DNA of 64,000 nucleotides from Elusimicrobium sp. (GTDB lineage: Bacteria; Elusimicrobiota; Elusimicrobia; Elusimicrobiales; Elusimicrobiaceae): assembly GCA_015062115.1 (NCBI GenBank), contig SUVG01000004.1, positions 124,001-188,000 of the forward strand. Direction: 5' to 3'. Positions 43,942 through 53,059 of this stretch are shown in pieces. The translations under genes were made by a program, and so were the position numbers. Numbering within the stretch: position 1 is the first letter of the stretch; each line of letters starts with the position of its first letter. The notes under the pieces are model-generated. The model ran no database searches. It had not been told where the DNA came from and saw only the letters and a list, made by a program, of their open reading frames with translations.

Positions 43942-46221
43942 ATGACCGATACCGTTTCCCTCATAGGTAAAGAAATTTCCGGCTGCGAGATTTTAAGCAA
44001 AACAGCCGAAGGCGGGATGGGGGCCGTATATAAGGCTCGCCATAAAGCGTTGAACCGCATCGTCTGCGTCAAAATTTTAAGTCCGTCCCTGGCAAACGAT
44101 AAAAAAGCGGTAGAATTGTTTTTAACGGAAGCCCGCGCTATCGCCGAGTTGGATCACCCTAACATCGTTAATGTATATAACGTAGGGAAGGAAAAAGGGT
44201 TTTATTTTATTGTCATGTCCTTTATTGAGGGGCAAACGCTGTCTATGCTTCTCAAGAAAAATAAAATTCTCCCTATCGGGCAAGTGTTAGATTTGTTCGA
44301 CGGGGTTTTGCAAGGTTTAGATGCCGCCCACGCCAAGGGTATTATCCACCGCGATATTAAACCTTCCAACATTTTAATCAACCCGCAAGGCCAGGCCAAA
44401 GTGGTGGACTTCGGTATTGCCAAAAAAGTAGATAAAGACAAAGGCTCCACCAAAACAACCGAACTGGCCGGTACGGCTTACTTTATCGCACCGGAACAAG
44501 CCCTCGGCAGAGATTTGGACACCCGCGCCGACCTCTATTCTATCGGGGCCAGTTTGTACTATGTATTGACGGGCCAATTCCCCTACAACGGGAAAAACAC
44601 CATTGATATTATCCAAAAACACATCAACGAACCCGTTCCGGATCCGGCTAAGGTTCGTAAAGATATGCCGGGTTGGCTTTCCTTGGGTATTCAAAAGTTA
44701 ATGAGTAAAAATCCGGCCGACCGTTTCCAAACGGCCAAGGAAACATACTCCTACTTCCGCAAAATGCGTGCGGAAGAACAACTGCGCTTAAAGTCCGGTG
44801 CCGGACGCGCTATTGAATTAGGAGACGAAGGCCCGCTCAAAATTATCAAAGAAGAACAGTTTTCCACCGACACGGTAAAAAAGCAACGGATTGAAAATTA
44901 TCCTGCTCACCGGGTAACGGCTCCTTCTTCGTCCAATTTACCTTCTTTGCCGCAAATGGACGAAATGCCCGATTCTTCCGCCAAACCGCAACCCGCGCCG
45001 GCGAAAGAACCTTCTATCCGTATTCCGCAAAACAACTTTATGCCGCAAGCTTCCTTGGTTTCGGCCACAGGACTTCAAGAAGAATCGAGCAAATCAAATT
45101 TGATCAAAAGTATTTTGCAACTGATTGCTTTTGTTCCGCTCTATCTGGCTTTTGCGGCAGGGATTGTTTATCTGTATTACTCTTTTGGTAAGCTATGCTC
45201 CGTTCACATTTCGGAACATGCGGGGCTCCTGTATAACATGATTTCACCTTTTGTGGCTGCCGAATATGCCCCTAACCAACTGGCACTGACGGCTTTGGCC
45301 GCTATGGGGTTGGCTTTCATTTTAGCGTCTTCAGCACTCAAACCGTTTGCCCGCTCGACGGCAAATTTGCTGATTTTAGCCTTCTGTTCCTATTTGGCAG
45401 GGCTGTTTACACCGGAAGTTCCTTTTATGGAACTGTCCATGGTTAAACAGTTTTTATTTACGCCGGAATACTGCTTGTGCTACTTGGTAATAGCCGCCTC
45501 TTGGGCCGTTTCCCTGTTTTGGAGAATCAACCGCACGATTCCGCAGGGTTTTTTGGGTGTTGCCTTGGTTGCTTTATCCATGACGATGGTTTACTTGGCC
45601 TCTCACCTTTCCATCGTCCCCGATGCACAATCGGTGATGACCAAAGGGCTTCTCTATGCGGCTCTATTCTGTTCGCTTTTAATCGCCTACTACCTTCTTT
45701 CTCCCAAAGAAAAAGAAACGATGTTGCTTCCTTCCGTTCTTTTCTTGGTTGCACTCTGCGCCTTATGGACTTATTCCGTTTCCGGCCTGGCTGCGGATAT
45801 GAACGCCACGCTTAGAGCCCTCGTCGCCAAAGTGGAAGTTAAAAAAGCCCATGTAGATGCTAAAAACATGAGTATCAGTGCAGGCATGAATAAGTTCTCG
45901 CAAGTTAATAACACCAATGAACTTACGCCTCTTACGGTAGAAGAAGCCATGAAATTTTTAGAACCGCAGGTGGATCGTTTAGCCCCCGGCGTGTTTGATG
46001 AAGAAACCAAACCGTTGTTCCTCAGTTTGCTTGTACGCAACTATCAAGGCGGGCGCAGCAAAATGAAGGTCGGAGCTTGGGACTATGCCCTCAGTTACCC
46101 GATTAAAAACTTTAACGAAAACGCCAAGAACAACAATGCCTACTTCTTCCTAATCTTAATGCTCGGCGTTTTGGGAGTGTTAGGCTGTGCCGGTAATGTT
46201 ATTTTCGGAGATGAACTATGA
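43942..46221 (+). CDS. Membrane-anchored Ser/Thr protein kinase (PknB-like)
   Basis: A 759-residue Hanks-type kinase. The catalytic domain covers about residues 14-280: glycine loop EGGMGAVY, Lys44 in VCVK, Glu63 in the C helix, HRDIKPSN with Asp138 and DFG at 157-159, APEQALG. A Pro/Ser-rich linker follows, then from about residue 390 seven or eight hydrophobic helices with a loop of some 100 residues near the end. It has no PASTA repeats, so the sensed signal is unclear. AAAGGA stands before the ATG. The phosphatase gene overlaps its stop as ATGA, giving a kinase-phosphatase pair. Confidence 0.92.
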   Translation: MTDTVSLIGKEISGCEILSKTAEGGMGAVYKARHKALNRIVCVKILSPSLANDKKAVELFLTEARAIAELDHPNIVNVYNVGKEKGFYFIVMSFIEGQTLSMLLKKNKILPIGQVLDLFDGVLQGLDAAHAKGIIHRDIKPSNILINPQGQAKVVDFGIAKKVDKDKGSTKTTELAGTAYFIAPEQALGRDLDTRADLYSIGASLYYVLTGQFPYNGKNTIDIIQKHINEPVPDPAKVRKDMPGWLSLGIQKLMSKNPADRFQTAKETYSYFRKMRAEEQLRLKSGAGRAIELGDEGPLKIIKEEQFSTDTVKKQRIENYPAHRVTAPSSSNLPSLPQMDEMPDSSAKPQPAPAKEPSIRIPQNNFMPQASLVSATGLQEESSKSNLIKSILQLIAFVPLYLAFAAGIVYLYYSFGKLCSVHISEHAGLLYNMISPFVAAEYAPNQLALTALAAMGLAFILASSALKPFARSTANLLILAFCSYLAGLFTPEVPFMELSMVKQFLFTPEYCLCYLVIAASWAVSLFWRINRTIPQGFLGVALVALSMTMVYLASHLSIVPDAQSVMTKGLLYAALFCSLLIAYYLLSPKEKETMLLPSVLFLVALCALWTYSVSGLAADMNATLRALVAKVEVKKAHVDAKNMSISAGMNKFSQVNNTNELTPLTVEEAMKFLEPQVDRLAPGVFDEETKPLFLSLLVRNYQGGRSKMKVGAWDYALSYPIKNFNENAKNNNAYFFLILMLGVLGVLGCAGNVIFGDEL

Positions 46222-47042
46222 GCAGTTTTGATATTGAATTTGCTGCCGTAACGGATATTGGAAAAATCCGCGAGAAAAATGAAGACAATGTCCTCATCTC
46301 TTCCGATTTGGGCTTAGGCGTAGTGGCCGACGGTATGGGGGGGCACAGTGCCGGCGAAATTGCCAGCAACATTGCCGTATCCGTGTTGGCGGAAACCATA
46401 CGCAAAGTAAACAACGGCCAGTTGAAAATTCCGGAGAATTTCTTAGCAAAATTGGATAGCACGGAACGCAAACTGTTAATGGCCGCGAACTTGGCCAATG
46501 CCGCTATTTTTTCTACGGCCCAATCTTCCGAAATTTACCGTATGATGGGCACCACCTTAACGGGTGTTCTGTTTGATAAAGACTCCGCTATCGCCGTCCA
46601 TGTGGGAGATTCCCGCCTGTATCTGTTTAGAGACGGAAAAATCGTGCAAATCACCACGGATCACTCCCTGGCCATGGAGCATGTCCGCCGCGGTTTACTT
46701 ACCCGTGCGGAAGCGGATCGCTCTAAAATTCAAAACGTCCTTACCCGTGCTATGGGAATTAAAAAGAATATCGAATTTGACCTCTTAAAATTCCCGGTAA
46801 AAGAAGGAGATACCTTACTGCTTTGCTCGGACGGTCTGTATAAAGGCCTTAGCGAAGCGGATATGGGTACATTGCTGGAAGCCGGAAAACAAACCTCTAT
46901 CGTAAAACTCTGCAAACACTTGGTCAGAGTTTCTAATGAAAAAGACGGGCAGGACAATATTTCCGCGGTACTTATCAAAATTCTTCCGCCGCGCAAAGTA
47001 ACGCTAAAACAACGCTTACAACGCTTGTTTTCCCGCTCTTAA
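46218..47042 (+). CDS. PP2C-type Ser/Thr protein phosphatase
   Basis: A 274-residue PPM phosphatase that should reverse phosphorylation by the adjacent kinase. Metal-binding motifs are all present: REKNEDN, VADGMGGHSAGE, VGDSRLY, LCSDGLYKGL and GQDNISAVL. No membrane segment, so it is cytoplasmic. It overlaps the kinase stop by four bases, a usual arrangement for a bacterial kinase-phosphatase pair. A basic C-terminal tail follows the domain. Confidence 0.93.
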   Translation: MSSFDIEFAAVTDIGKIREKNEDNVLISSDLGLGVVADGMGGHSAGEIASNIAVSVLAETIRKVNNGQLKIPENFLAKLDSTERKLLMAANLANAAIFSTAQSSEIYRMMGTTLTGVLFDKDSAIAVHVGDSRLYLFRDGKIVQITTDHSLAMEHVRRGLLTRAEADRSKIQNVLTRAMGIKKNIEFDLLKFPVKEGDTLLLCSDGLYKGLSEADMGTLLEAGKQTSIVKLCKHLVRVSNEKDGQDNISAVLIKILPPRKVTLKQRLQRLFSRS

Positions 47043-47078
47043 AACTTAACTTTTTCCGTCTAACGAACAACCCCTTTT

Positions 47079-47153
47079 TTAGCACTCTAAGAAAGGGGTT
47101 GACAATTTATAAACTTATTTGCTAAATTAGCATTAAGACCGAAAGAGTGCTAA
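47079..47153 (+). promoter_or_regulatory. groES promoter with CIRCE-like half sites
   Basis: TTGACA (47099-47104) with CTAAAT 17 bases on forms the promoter. A perfect left CIRCE arm TTAGCACTC (47079-47087) and a perfect right arm GAGTGCTAA (47145-47153) flank it. They are 57 bases apart instead of nine. Weaker arms at the normal nine-base spacing complete each: GGTTGACAA (47097-47105) and TTAGCATTA (47127-47135). HrcA control is likely. Confidence 0.65.
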
Positions 47154-47207
47154 AAACTATCTTTCGGCAGAAAAATTTAATTCCAATATAAAAGGAGTGT
47201 ATGGAAT

Positions 47208-47501
47208 ATGGCAGAAGTAAAGATTAAACCGTTGGGGGATCGTGTAATCGTAAAACCCATTGAAAGAGAAACCATGAAAGGGGGAATCATCATTCCGGAC
47301 ACCGCTAAAGAAAAACCGATGGAAGGCGAAGTATTGGCCGTAGGCCCGGGTAAAGTGGCCGACAAAGGCGTACGCACCGAAATGGATGTGAAAGTAGGTG
47401 ACCGCGTATTGTACGGCAAATATTCCGGCACGGAAGTAAAACTCGATAACGAAACTTATTTAATTATTCACCAAGACGAAATCTTGGGTATTTTAGGTTA
47501 A
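47208..47501 (+). CDS. groES: Co-chaperonin GroES
   Basis: A 97-residue GroES. KIKPLGDRVIVKPIE at the start, the mobile loop ETMKGGIIIPDTAKEKP and GDRVLYGKYSGTEVK are family signatures. It caps the GroEL barrel in the cytoplasm. GGAG precedes the ATG and groEL begins 18 bases after its stop. The upstream region holds CIRCE-like sites, so it is probably controlled by the heat-shock repressor HrcA. Confidence 0.97.
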   Translation: MAEVKIKPLGDRVIVKPIERETMKGGIIIPDTAKEKPMEGEVLAVGPGKVADKGVRTEMDVKVGDRVLYGKYSGTEVKLDNETYLIIHQDEILGILG

Positions 47502-47519
47502 TCTGGGGGAAATAATAAT

Positions 47520-49154
47520 ATGGCTAAACAAATTATTTATGGTGATGAAGCCCGCGCCAAAATGAAAGCGGGTATCGAAAAAGTAGCAAATGCTGTAAAA
47601 GTAACTTTGGGGCCCAAAGGCAGAAGCGTGGTCCTCGAAAAAAAATTCGGTTCTCCGCTTATTATTGACGACGGCGTAACCATTGCCAAAGACATTGAAC
47701 TCGAAGATAAATTTGAAAACATGGGTGCCCAACTTATTCGTGAAGTGGCCTCCAAAACCAACGATGTCGCCGGCGACGGTACCACCTCCGCCACCGTACT
47801 CGCAAATGCCATGTTGACCGAAGGCATCAAAAACATTACTGCCGGTGCCAACCCGACTTTGGTAAAAAAAGGTATCGAAATGGCCGTAGAAGCCACCAAA
47901 GCCGAACTCAATAAAATGCACAAACCGGTAAAAACCAAAGAAGAAAAAGCGCAAATCGCCACCATTTCTTCCAACGATCGCGTCATCGGTGATTTGATTG
48001 CCGAAGCCATCGAAAAAGTAGGTGCGGAAGGCGTTATTACCGTAGAAGAAGGCAAAACCGCTACCACCCAATTAGATGTGGTGGAAGGTATGCAATTTGA
48101 CCGCGGTTATATCTCTCCTTATTTCGTAACGGATTCCGAAAGAATGGAATGCGTGCTCGAAAACCCGTACATCATTGTAACCGATAAAAAGATTTCTTCC
48201 ATGAACGAACTGTTGCCCGTACTCGAAAAAATCGTACAAAGCGGCAAACAATTCTTAATCATTGCCGAAGATGTGGACGGCGAAGCCTTGGCCACCTTAG
48301 TTGTAAACAAACTGCGCGGAACCTTGAAAGGTTGTGCCGTAAAAGCCCCGGGCTTCGGCGACCGCCGCAAAGAAATGTTGGAAGATATTGCCATTTTAAC
48401 GGGTGGAGATGTCCTTAGCGAAGAACGCGGCATGAAACTCGATAAAGCCGAACTCGCTATGCTCGGCCAATGCTCCCGCGTTGTTATCGATAAAGAAAAC
48501 ACCACCATCGTCAGCGGAAAAGGCAGCAAAGAAGCCATTGCCGCCCGAGCCGCCCAAATCCGCGGACAAATTGAAAACTCCAAGAGCGAATACGACAGAG
48601 AAAAATTGCAAGAACGCTTGGCTAAACTCTCCGGCGGTGTAGCCGTCATCAGCGTAGGCGCTGCCACGGAAACCGAACTGAAAGCCAAAAAAGCCAAAGT
48701 GGAAGATGCCAAAAACGCCACCAAAGCCGGCGTGGAAGAAGGTATCGTTCCCGGCGGCGGTGTAGCCTTGGCCCGCTGTCAAAAAGCCTTGGACGGTTTG
48801 AAAGTTGAAAACGAAGATGTCCGCACCGGTATCAACATTGTTAAAAAAGCCTTAACGGCTCCTTTAAGACAAATCGCAGTCAACGCCGGTTTGGACGGTG
48901 CCGTAGTGGTGGATAATGTCCTTAAAATGAAAGGCGATGCAGACGGATACGATGCCGACAACGACACCTATTGCGACCTCTTAAAAGCAGGTGTTGTGGA
49001 TCCGGCCAAAGTAGTCCGCACCGCTTTGGAAAATGCAGCCTCTATCACGGGAACGGTTCTTTTAACCGAAACCTTGGTAGCCGATGCTCCCGAAAAAGAA
49101 CACAACCACGCTCCTGCCATGCCCGGCATGGGGGGAATGGGCGGCATGATGTAA
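47520..49154 (+). CDS. groEL: Chaperonin GroEL
   Basis: A 544-residue group I chaperonin with all hallmarks: [10 protein letters not shown], the ATP-binding [11 protein letters not shown], the catalytic aspartate region, [12 protein letters not shown] and the C-terminal GMGGMGGMM tail. It folds cytosolic proteins with GroES. GGGGG stands before the ATG. The terminator at 49171 closes the operon. Codon use is strongly biased toward GCC, AAA and GAA, as expected for a highly expressed gene. Confidence 0.98.
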   Translation: MAKQIIYGDEARAKMKAGIEKVANAVKVTLGPKGRSVVLEKKFGSPLIIDDGVTIAKDIELEDKFENMGAQLIREVASKTNDVAGDGTTSATVLANAMLTEGIKNITAGANPTLVKKGIEMAVEATKAELNKMHKPVKTKEEKAQIATISSNDRVIGDLIAEAIEKVGAEGVITVEEGKTATTQLDVVEGMQFDRGYISPYFVTDSERMECVLENPYIIVTDKKISSMNELLPVLEKIVQSGKQFLIIAEDVDGEALATLVVNKLRGTLKGCAVKAPGFGDRRKEMLEDIAILTGGDVLSEERGMKLDKAELAMLGQCSRVVIDKENTTIVSGKGSKEAIAARAAQIRGQIENSKSEYDREKLQERLAKLSGGVAVISVGAATETELKAKKAKVEDAKNATKAGVEEGIVPGGGVALARCQKALDGLKVENEDVRTGINIVKKALTAPLRQIAVNAGLDGAVVVDNVLKMKGDADGYDADNDTYCDLLKAGVVDPAKVVRTALENAASITGTVLLTETLVADAPEKEHNHAPAMPGMGGMGGMM

Positions 49155-49170
49155 TTTGAAAGCAAGCCTA

Positions 49171-49203
49171 AAAAAACCCGGCATTTCTGCCGGGTTTTTT
49201 TTA
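49171..49203 (+). terminator. Intrinsic terminator of groESL
   Basis: AAAAAACCCGGC/GCCGGGTTTTTT perfect 12-bp stem with a 6-base loop and T run. Confidence 0.9.
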
Positions 49204-49212
49204 TTCTTAATC

Positions 49213-49295
49213 GGGGCCCAGAAAAAAATAGGCCCTTCCTCTTTTACTTTCTGGGTCTTTTGCCCCTGGAAATTTTTGATAAAAATTATTATGAT
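49213..49295 (+). promoter_or_regulatory. GGGTC promoter module, copy 4
   Basis: GGGTCTTTTGCCCC (49253-49266) runs into CTGGAA (49266-49271) as -35, with an 18-base spacer to the -10 TATGAT (49290-49295). Upstream bases from 49213 give a long imperfect inverted repeat (GGGGC...GCCCC, CCAGAAA...TTTCTGG). It lies about 36 bases before the ATG at 49332. Confidence 0.55.
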
Positions 49296-49331
49296 ATGTA
49301 AATAGAAGGAATCTTTTAGGAGAGCCCACTT

Positions 49332-50198
49332 ATGAAAAAATTATTTGCATTAGCGTTACTTCTCTGCCTGGCGACCCCTTTTGTGAGCGCACAGCAGACC
49401 TCTGTTCTCATGAAAAATATTGGGAAAAAGTTAGTGGAATCATCCTCTACCAATGCTCATGAAAAAGGCGTTATTATGATTAACTTGATAGTAGATGCCG
49501 TTTTTCTTGATGTAGAGGCAAAAAATGATCCCATTGAAAAAAAATGCCCGGCCGTGCGCATTGCTCCCAACACTTTGCTTGCTTCCCGCGCTTGCATTGA
49601 TTTAAGCGGAAAAGGAACTCTTATTCAATCCGGCGGCGGGAGTGGAGATCTTATTTATTCCGAACGCAGAGTAGCCCGCTGGGTTTCCAGCATCAAAATC
49701 GAAGGTGTAACCATAGGGGAAGAAAATTTCCGCGAAGACGGCAAACTGTTACTGATTGCCATTGACGGTTCTAACGAAAAATTGCAAAAAGCAATCCAAA
49801 AGATGCCGATTGTAGATTTGTTCGTTGCGCAAGATGCGGAAAGCTTAAAAACCACTTTCCCGGAAATTACCCTTAACCGTAACGATATGTTGTGGGGAAG
49901 AGAATGTGCCCCCGTGGATGTGGTTAATGTGTGCACGGAAGAACAATGTTTCAAAATCTGTTGGAAAGCCGTTAGAGGAGATACGGGTGACCCGGTTTTC
50001 GGCAGAAACCCCGATACGAACAATTTAGAATATCTCTTGGGTTTCAATGTAACCAACTCCGATAAAGACGGGCGCAACCCCGGCAGATGGTATCACTTCT
50101 TGTCACAGTCTTCTTTAGACTTTTTCAAAAAGAATTTACTTAAACAAGAGTGGGATTACATTAAGAAACATGTAAAAGATGAAACCTTGTACAATTAG
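49332..50198 (+). CDS. Secreted trypsin-like protein lacking catalytic residues
   Basis: A 288-residue protein with signal peptide (cleavage VSA-QQ). The layout resembles a trypsin-fold peptidase. 'VRIAPNTLLASRACI' stands where proteases have the '.V.TAAHC' histidine motif. 'VRGDTGDPVFG' stands where they have GDSGGP. By this alignment the histidine reads alanine and the serine reads threonine. Cysteines at 'ECAPV', 'VCTEEQC' and 'KICWK' may form disulphides. So it would be a non-catalytic relative, perhaps a binding protein. The likeness is by eye only. AGGAGAG precedes the ATG, and the gene has the GGGTC module and its own terminator. Confidence 0.6.
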   Translation: MKKLFALALLLCLATPFVSAQQTSVLMKNIGKKLVESSSTNAHEKGVIMINLIVDAVFLDVEAKNDPIEKKCPAVRIAPNTLLASRACIDLSGKGTLIQSGGGSGDLIYSERRVARWVSSIKIEGVTIGEENFREDGKLLLIAIDGSNEKLQKAIQKMPIVDLFVAQDAESLKTTFPEITLNRNDMLWGRECAPVDVVNVCTEEQCFKICWKAVRGDTGDPVFGRNPDTNNLEYLLGFNVTNSDKDGRNPGRWYHFLSQSSLDFFKKNLLKQEWDYIKKHVKDETLYN

Positions 50199-50212
50199 TT
50201 TTTACTAAACCC

Positions 50213-50252
50213 AAAACCGACCTCTAATATAAAAAAGAGGTCGGTTTTTTTT
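50213..50252 (+). terminator. Intrinsic terminator
   Basis: AAAACCGACCTC/GAGGTCGGTTTT stem followed by a T run after the trypsin-like gene. Confidence 0.88.
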
Positions 50253-50309
50253 GTTTATTTTCGTAATTTCATATAATAGAAGTATCTTATTAAAAAAGGG
50301 GGAAATACC

Positions 50310-51041
50310 ATGGCATCTAATCCGGTATTTAACGAAGGCGCCTTTGAACGCGCCCAACAAAATATGCGCTCTGCCACCCAAGTGATGACATTGCAGGGCA
50401 CCATTAACAAAACCTTCCTGCTACTCTTTTTGTGCGTAGTGGGAGGCATGCTCGCTTGGAAAAACTACATGGCCTGGATAGCCTATCTTACGCCCATTTC
50501 CTTGGGTGCGTTGGTTATCGCCTTTATAACTTGCTTTAGGCCCAAAATTTCGCCGTTTACGGCACCTGTCTATGCTTTTGCGGAAGGGCTTTTGCTGGGG
50601 ATTATTTCCGCCGCGTATAATGCGCGTTTTCAGGGCATTGTTTTTAATGCGGTAGCCATAACGCTGCTGGTGTTTTTCTTTATGCTTTTTATTTACCGCA
50701 TGCGTATTATCCCGGTAACAAAAAAACTGCGCTTGGGTATCACTTCCGCCACGGCCGCTATTGCGGTTTTCTATATCGGTTCTTGGCTGTTGTCGCTCTT
50801 TGGGGTGAATATTTCGTACCTCACTTCCGCGTCCCCTCTTTCTATCGGGATAAGCGTAGTCGTTTGCGCGGTGGCCGCGTTTAACTTCCTGCTTGATTTT
50901 GATTTTATAGACCAAATGACAGGCCGTTTTGCCGCACCCAAATTTATGGAGTGGTATGCCGGTTTCGGCCTGGTGGTTACTTTGGTGTGGCTGTATATCG
51001 AAATCTTAAATCTGCTGGGTAAAATGCAAAGCCGCAAATAA
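50310..51041 (+). CDS. Bax inhibitor-1/YccA-like membrane protein
   Basis: A 243-residue protein with seven hydrophobic helices after a 50-residue soluble start. The pattern AEGLLLGIIS, FRPKISPFTAPVYA and FNFLLDFDFID matches the bacterial Bax-inhibitor-like group (COG4760 type), whose members may act as pH-sensitive ion leaks. The N-terminal 'NPVFNE.AF' is typical of this subgroup. A run of G gives the ribosome site. Physiological role unknown. Confidence 0.82.
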   Translation: MASNPVFNEGAFERAQQNMRSATQVMTLQGTINKTFLLLFLCVVGGMLAWKNYMAWIAYLTPISLGALVIAFITCFRPKISPFTAPVYAFAEGLLLGIISAAYNARFQGIVFNAVAITLLVFFFMLFIYRMRIIPVTKKLRLGITSATAAIAVFYIGSWLLSLFGVNISYLTSASPLSIGISVVVCAVAAFNFLLDFDFIDQMTGRFAAPKFMEWYAGFGLVVTLVWLYIEILNLLGKMQSRK

Positions 51042-51137
51042 CCTAGTGCCCGACGGCACGAAATTTTGTAAAATGATAGTGTTAAGGGTTGGATATTTTC
51101 CGGCCCGGAAAAGATAAAAAAGGAGTCAAAGAAAAGT

Positions 51138-52337
51138 ATGAATTTTGACAGCATCAAAAAAATTCAGGACATGGACCTGAAAGATAAAAAAGTTTTAGTG
51201 CGCGTTGACTACAACGTACCCTTGAAAGACGGTAAAGTGGACAACAACAAACGCATCGTTGCCACCGAAAAAACCATTAAACATTTGTTGGAAAACAACT
51301 GCCGCGTAGTGCTCGTAGCCCACTTGGGCCGCCCGAAAGGCAAAGTATGCCCCGAATTTAGCTTGGCTCCTGTTGCTGCCGAAGTGGAAAAACTTTTTGG
51401 TGTGCCGGTGCACTTTGCGACCGACTGCATTGGCGAAGCTGCCGATAAAGTAGTAGCCGAAACTAAAAACGGCGAAATCGCCTTGTTGGAAAACCTCCGC
51501 TTCCACGCCGAAGAAGAAAAGAACGACCCCGAATTTGCCAAACAACTCGCTAAACACGGCGAAGTGTTCGTACAAGAAGCCTTCGGTACCGTTCACCGCG
51601 CCCATGCTTCCACCAGCGCCGTAGCCGATTACTTGCCCGGTTGCGCCGGTTACCTCGTACAAAAAGAAGTGGAGTTCTTGGGGAAAGCCTTGGAAAACCC
51701 GGCCCGCCCGTTTGCCGCTGTTGTGGGTGGTGCTAAAGTATCCGATAAAATCATGCTCTTAAACAACTTGATGGATAAGGTAAACGTCCTCGTCATCGGT
51801 GGCGGTATGGCTTATACCTTCCTCAAAGTACAAGGCTACGAAATCGGTAAATCTCTGTTTGATGCCGAAAAAGAAAACGAAGCCAAAGCCGTTTTGGCAA
51901 AAGCCGCTGAAAAAGGCGTCAAAATCTTGTTGCCGGTTGACCACATTTGTGGTAAAGAATTTGCCGAAACCACCGAACCCGTTTCCGTGGACGATGTAAA
52001 TATCCCTGCCGATCTTATGGGGTTGGATATCGGGCCCAAAACGGTGGAACTTTTCCACAATGAACTTTTGAACTGCAAAACCATTTTCTGGAACGGCCCC
52101 ATGGGCGTGTTTGAGTTCCCGAATTTTGCCAAAGGCAGCTTTGCCGTTGCCCAAGCCATGATTGATGCCACCAAAGCCGGTGCCACCACCATCATTGGCG
52201 GCGGGGACAGCGTAAACGTGCTCAAAAAAGGCAAATTCAACCAAAAAGAACTCTCCCACGTTTCCACCGGCGGCGGCGCCAGCATGGAATTTGTGGAAGG
52301 TAAAGAATTGCCCGGTTTAGTAGCCTTGGCTAAATAA
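51138..52337 (+). CDS. pgk: Phosphoglycerate kinase
   Basis: A 399-residue glycolytic enzyme that transfers phosphate from 1,3-bisphosphoglycerate to ADP. VLVRVDYNVPLKDG, HLGRPKG, LLENLRFH, EAFGTVHRAHAST and the ATP-site IIGGGDSVN are all family motifs. GGAG precedes the ATG. Highly biased codon use, like groEL. A terminator follows at 52368. Confidence 0.97.
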   Translation: MNFDSIKKIQDMDLKDKKVLVRVDYNVPLKDGKVDNNKRIVATEKTIKHLLENNCRVVLVAHLGRPKGKVCPEFSLAPVAAEVEKLFGVPVHFATDCIGEAADKVVAETKNGEIALLENLRFHAEEEKNDPEFAKQLAKHGEVFVQEAFGTVHRAHASTSAVADYLPGCAGYLVQKEVEFLGKALENPARPFAAVVGGAKVSDKIMLLNNLMDKVNVLVIGGGMAYTFLKVQGYEIGKSLFDAEKENEAKAVLAKAAEKGVKILLPVDHICGKEFAETTEPVSVDDVNIPADLMGLDIGPKTVELFHNELLNCKTIFWNGPMGVFEFPNFAKGSFAVAQAMIDATKAGATTIIGGGDSVNVLKKGKFNQKELSHVSTGGGASMEFVEGKELPGLVALAK

Positions 52338-52367
52338 ACCGAAAAGTCTTTTAGTGTTTGACACAAA

Positions 52368-52399
52368 TCAGCCCTGCCTTGTGCGGGGCTGAATTTTTT
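52368..52399 (+). terminator. Intrinsic terminator of pgk
   Basis: TCAGCCCTGC/GCGGGGCTGA stem (one G-T pair) with loop CTTGT and ATTTTTTA. Confidence 0.82.
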
Positions 52400-52504
52400 A
52401 AGGGAGGGGGAAGTTTTTATTTTGTTGTTGTAAAAAAAGAAATACTATCCTTTGGAAAAAATTGTATAATGATATTGTTACTTTTATAGGAGAAACTTAA
52501 TTTC

Positions 52505-52798
52505 ATGTATACGCTTATTTTAACGCTTCATTTTGTCGTCTGCGTTTTACTCATTTTACTCGTACTTTTGCAAAGCGGAAAAGGCTCCGCCGCCGGTATT
52601 TTCGGCGCGTCGGGTGCGGATAACTTGTTCGCCAGCCCCACCGCCTTTAACGCCATTAACAAATTTACCGCTATTTTGGCTTTGGTACTTATGTGCACTT
52701 CCATTGTGCTTACCATCGCTTCCAATAAAAAAGCGTCTTCTTCCGTAATGGATAAAGTACAAATTCCCGTTTCTGCTCCTGCGGAAGCCGGTAAATAG
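52505..52798 (+). CDS. secG: Preprotein translocase subunit SecG
   Basis: A 97-residue two-helix protein. The first helix carries VLLILLVLLQSGKG, and GASGADNLFASPTAFN lies in the loop, both characteristic of SecG, which assists SecYEG export. Its own AGGAG site and a preceding TATAAT-like element show it is expressed separately from pgk. It is followed by a terminator and then tRNA-Leu. Confidence 0.9.
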   Translation: MYTLILTLHFVVCVLLILLVLLQSGKGSAAGIFGASGADNLFASPTAFNAINKFTAILALVLMCTSIVLTIASNKKASSSVMDKVQIPVSAPAEAGK

Positions 52799-52804
52799 TT
52801 TTTT

Positions 52805-52840
52805 CGCCCCCGATAGCATTAAACGGGGGCGTTTTCTTTT
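52805..52840 (+). terminator. Intrinsic terminator of secG
   Basis: CGCCCCCG/CGGGGGCG stem followed by TTTTCTTTT. Confidence 0.85.
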
Positions 52841-52929
52841 GAAAAATCTTGCGTTACGACGATTTATTTGTTAAAATATCTAGGTAGCAAGAAAAGTTCT
52901 TTAACAAAACCCTCTTAGTTCAGATTTTC

Positions 52930-53011
52930 GCGCAGGTGGCGGAATTGGTATACGCGTGCGTTTGAGGGGCGCATGCCGCAAGGCTTGAGGGTTCGAGTCC
53001 CTCTCTGCGCA
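52930..53011 (+). tRNA. tRNA-Leu (anticodon GAG)
   Basis: A class II tRNA. The acceptor stem GCGCAGG pairs with TCTGCGC, followed by discriminator A. The anticodon stem TGCGT/GCGCA (52957-52961 with 52969-52973) closes on TTGAGGG with anticodon GAG at 52964-52966. A long variable arm (TGCCGCAAGGCT) and the T-arm GAGGGTTCGAGTCCCTC complete it. CCA is not encoded. The integrase gene ends 55 bases downstream, so its 3' part is the likely attachment site. Confidence 0.95.
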
Positions 53012-53029
53012 TTGTTTTATCGTCGGTAC

Positions 53030-53051
53030 TGTAGTAAAAATTGTAGTAAAA
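53030..53051. repeat. Direct repeat beside the attachment site
   Basis: TGTAGTAAAA occurs twice, at 53030-53039 and 53042-53051, between the tRNA and the integrase gene. The 12-base period and the place suggest integrase arm-type binding sites, but nothing else shows it. Confidence 0.4.
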
Positions 53052-53059
53052 TTTGAGAA

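Noticed and set aside
47493-48071. 192-aa reading frame antisense to groEL, rich in Gly and Phe
   Set aside because: A shadow of groEL's codon bias; no ribosome site and the composition (Phe/Gly runs) is unlike a real protein.
48119-48724. 201-aa antisense frame within groEL
   Set aside because: Same reason: mirror of highly biased codons, Ser-rich, no start signal.
53030-53051. CRISPR-like repeat
   Set aside because: Only two 10-base copies 12 bases apart, no spacers, no cas genes anywhere in the window.
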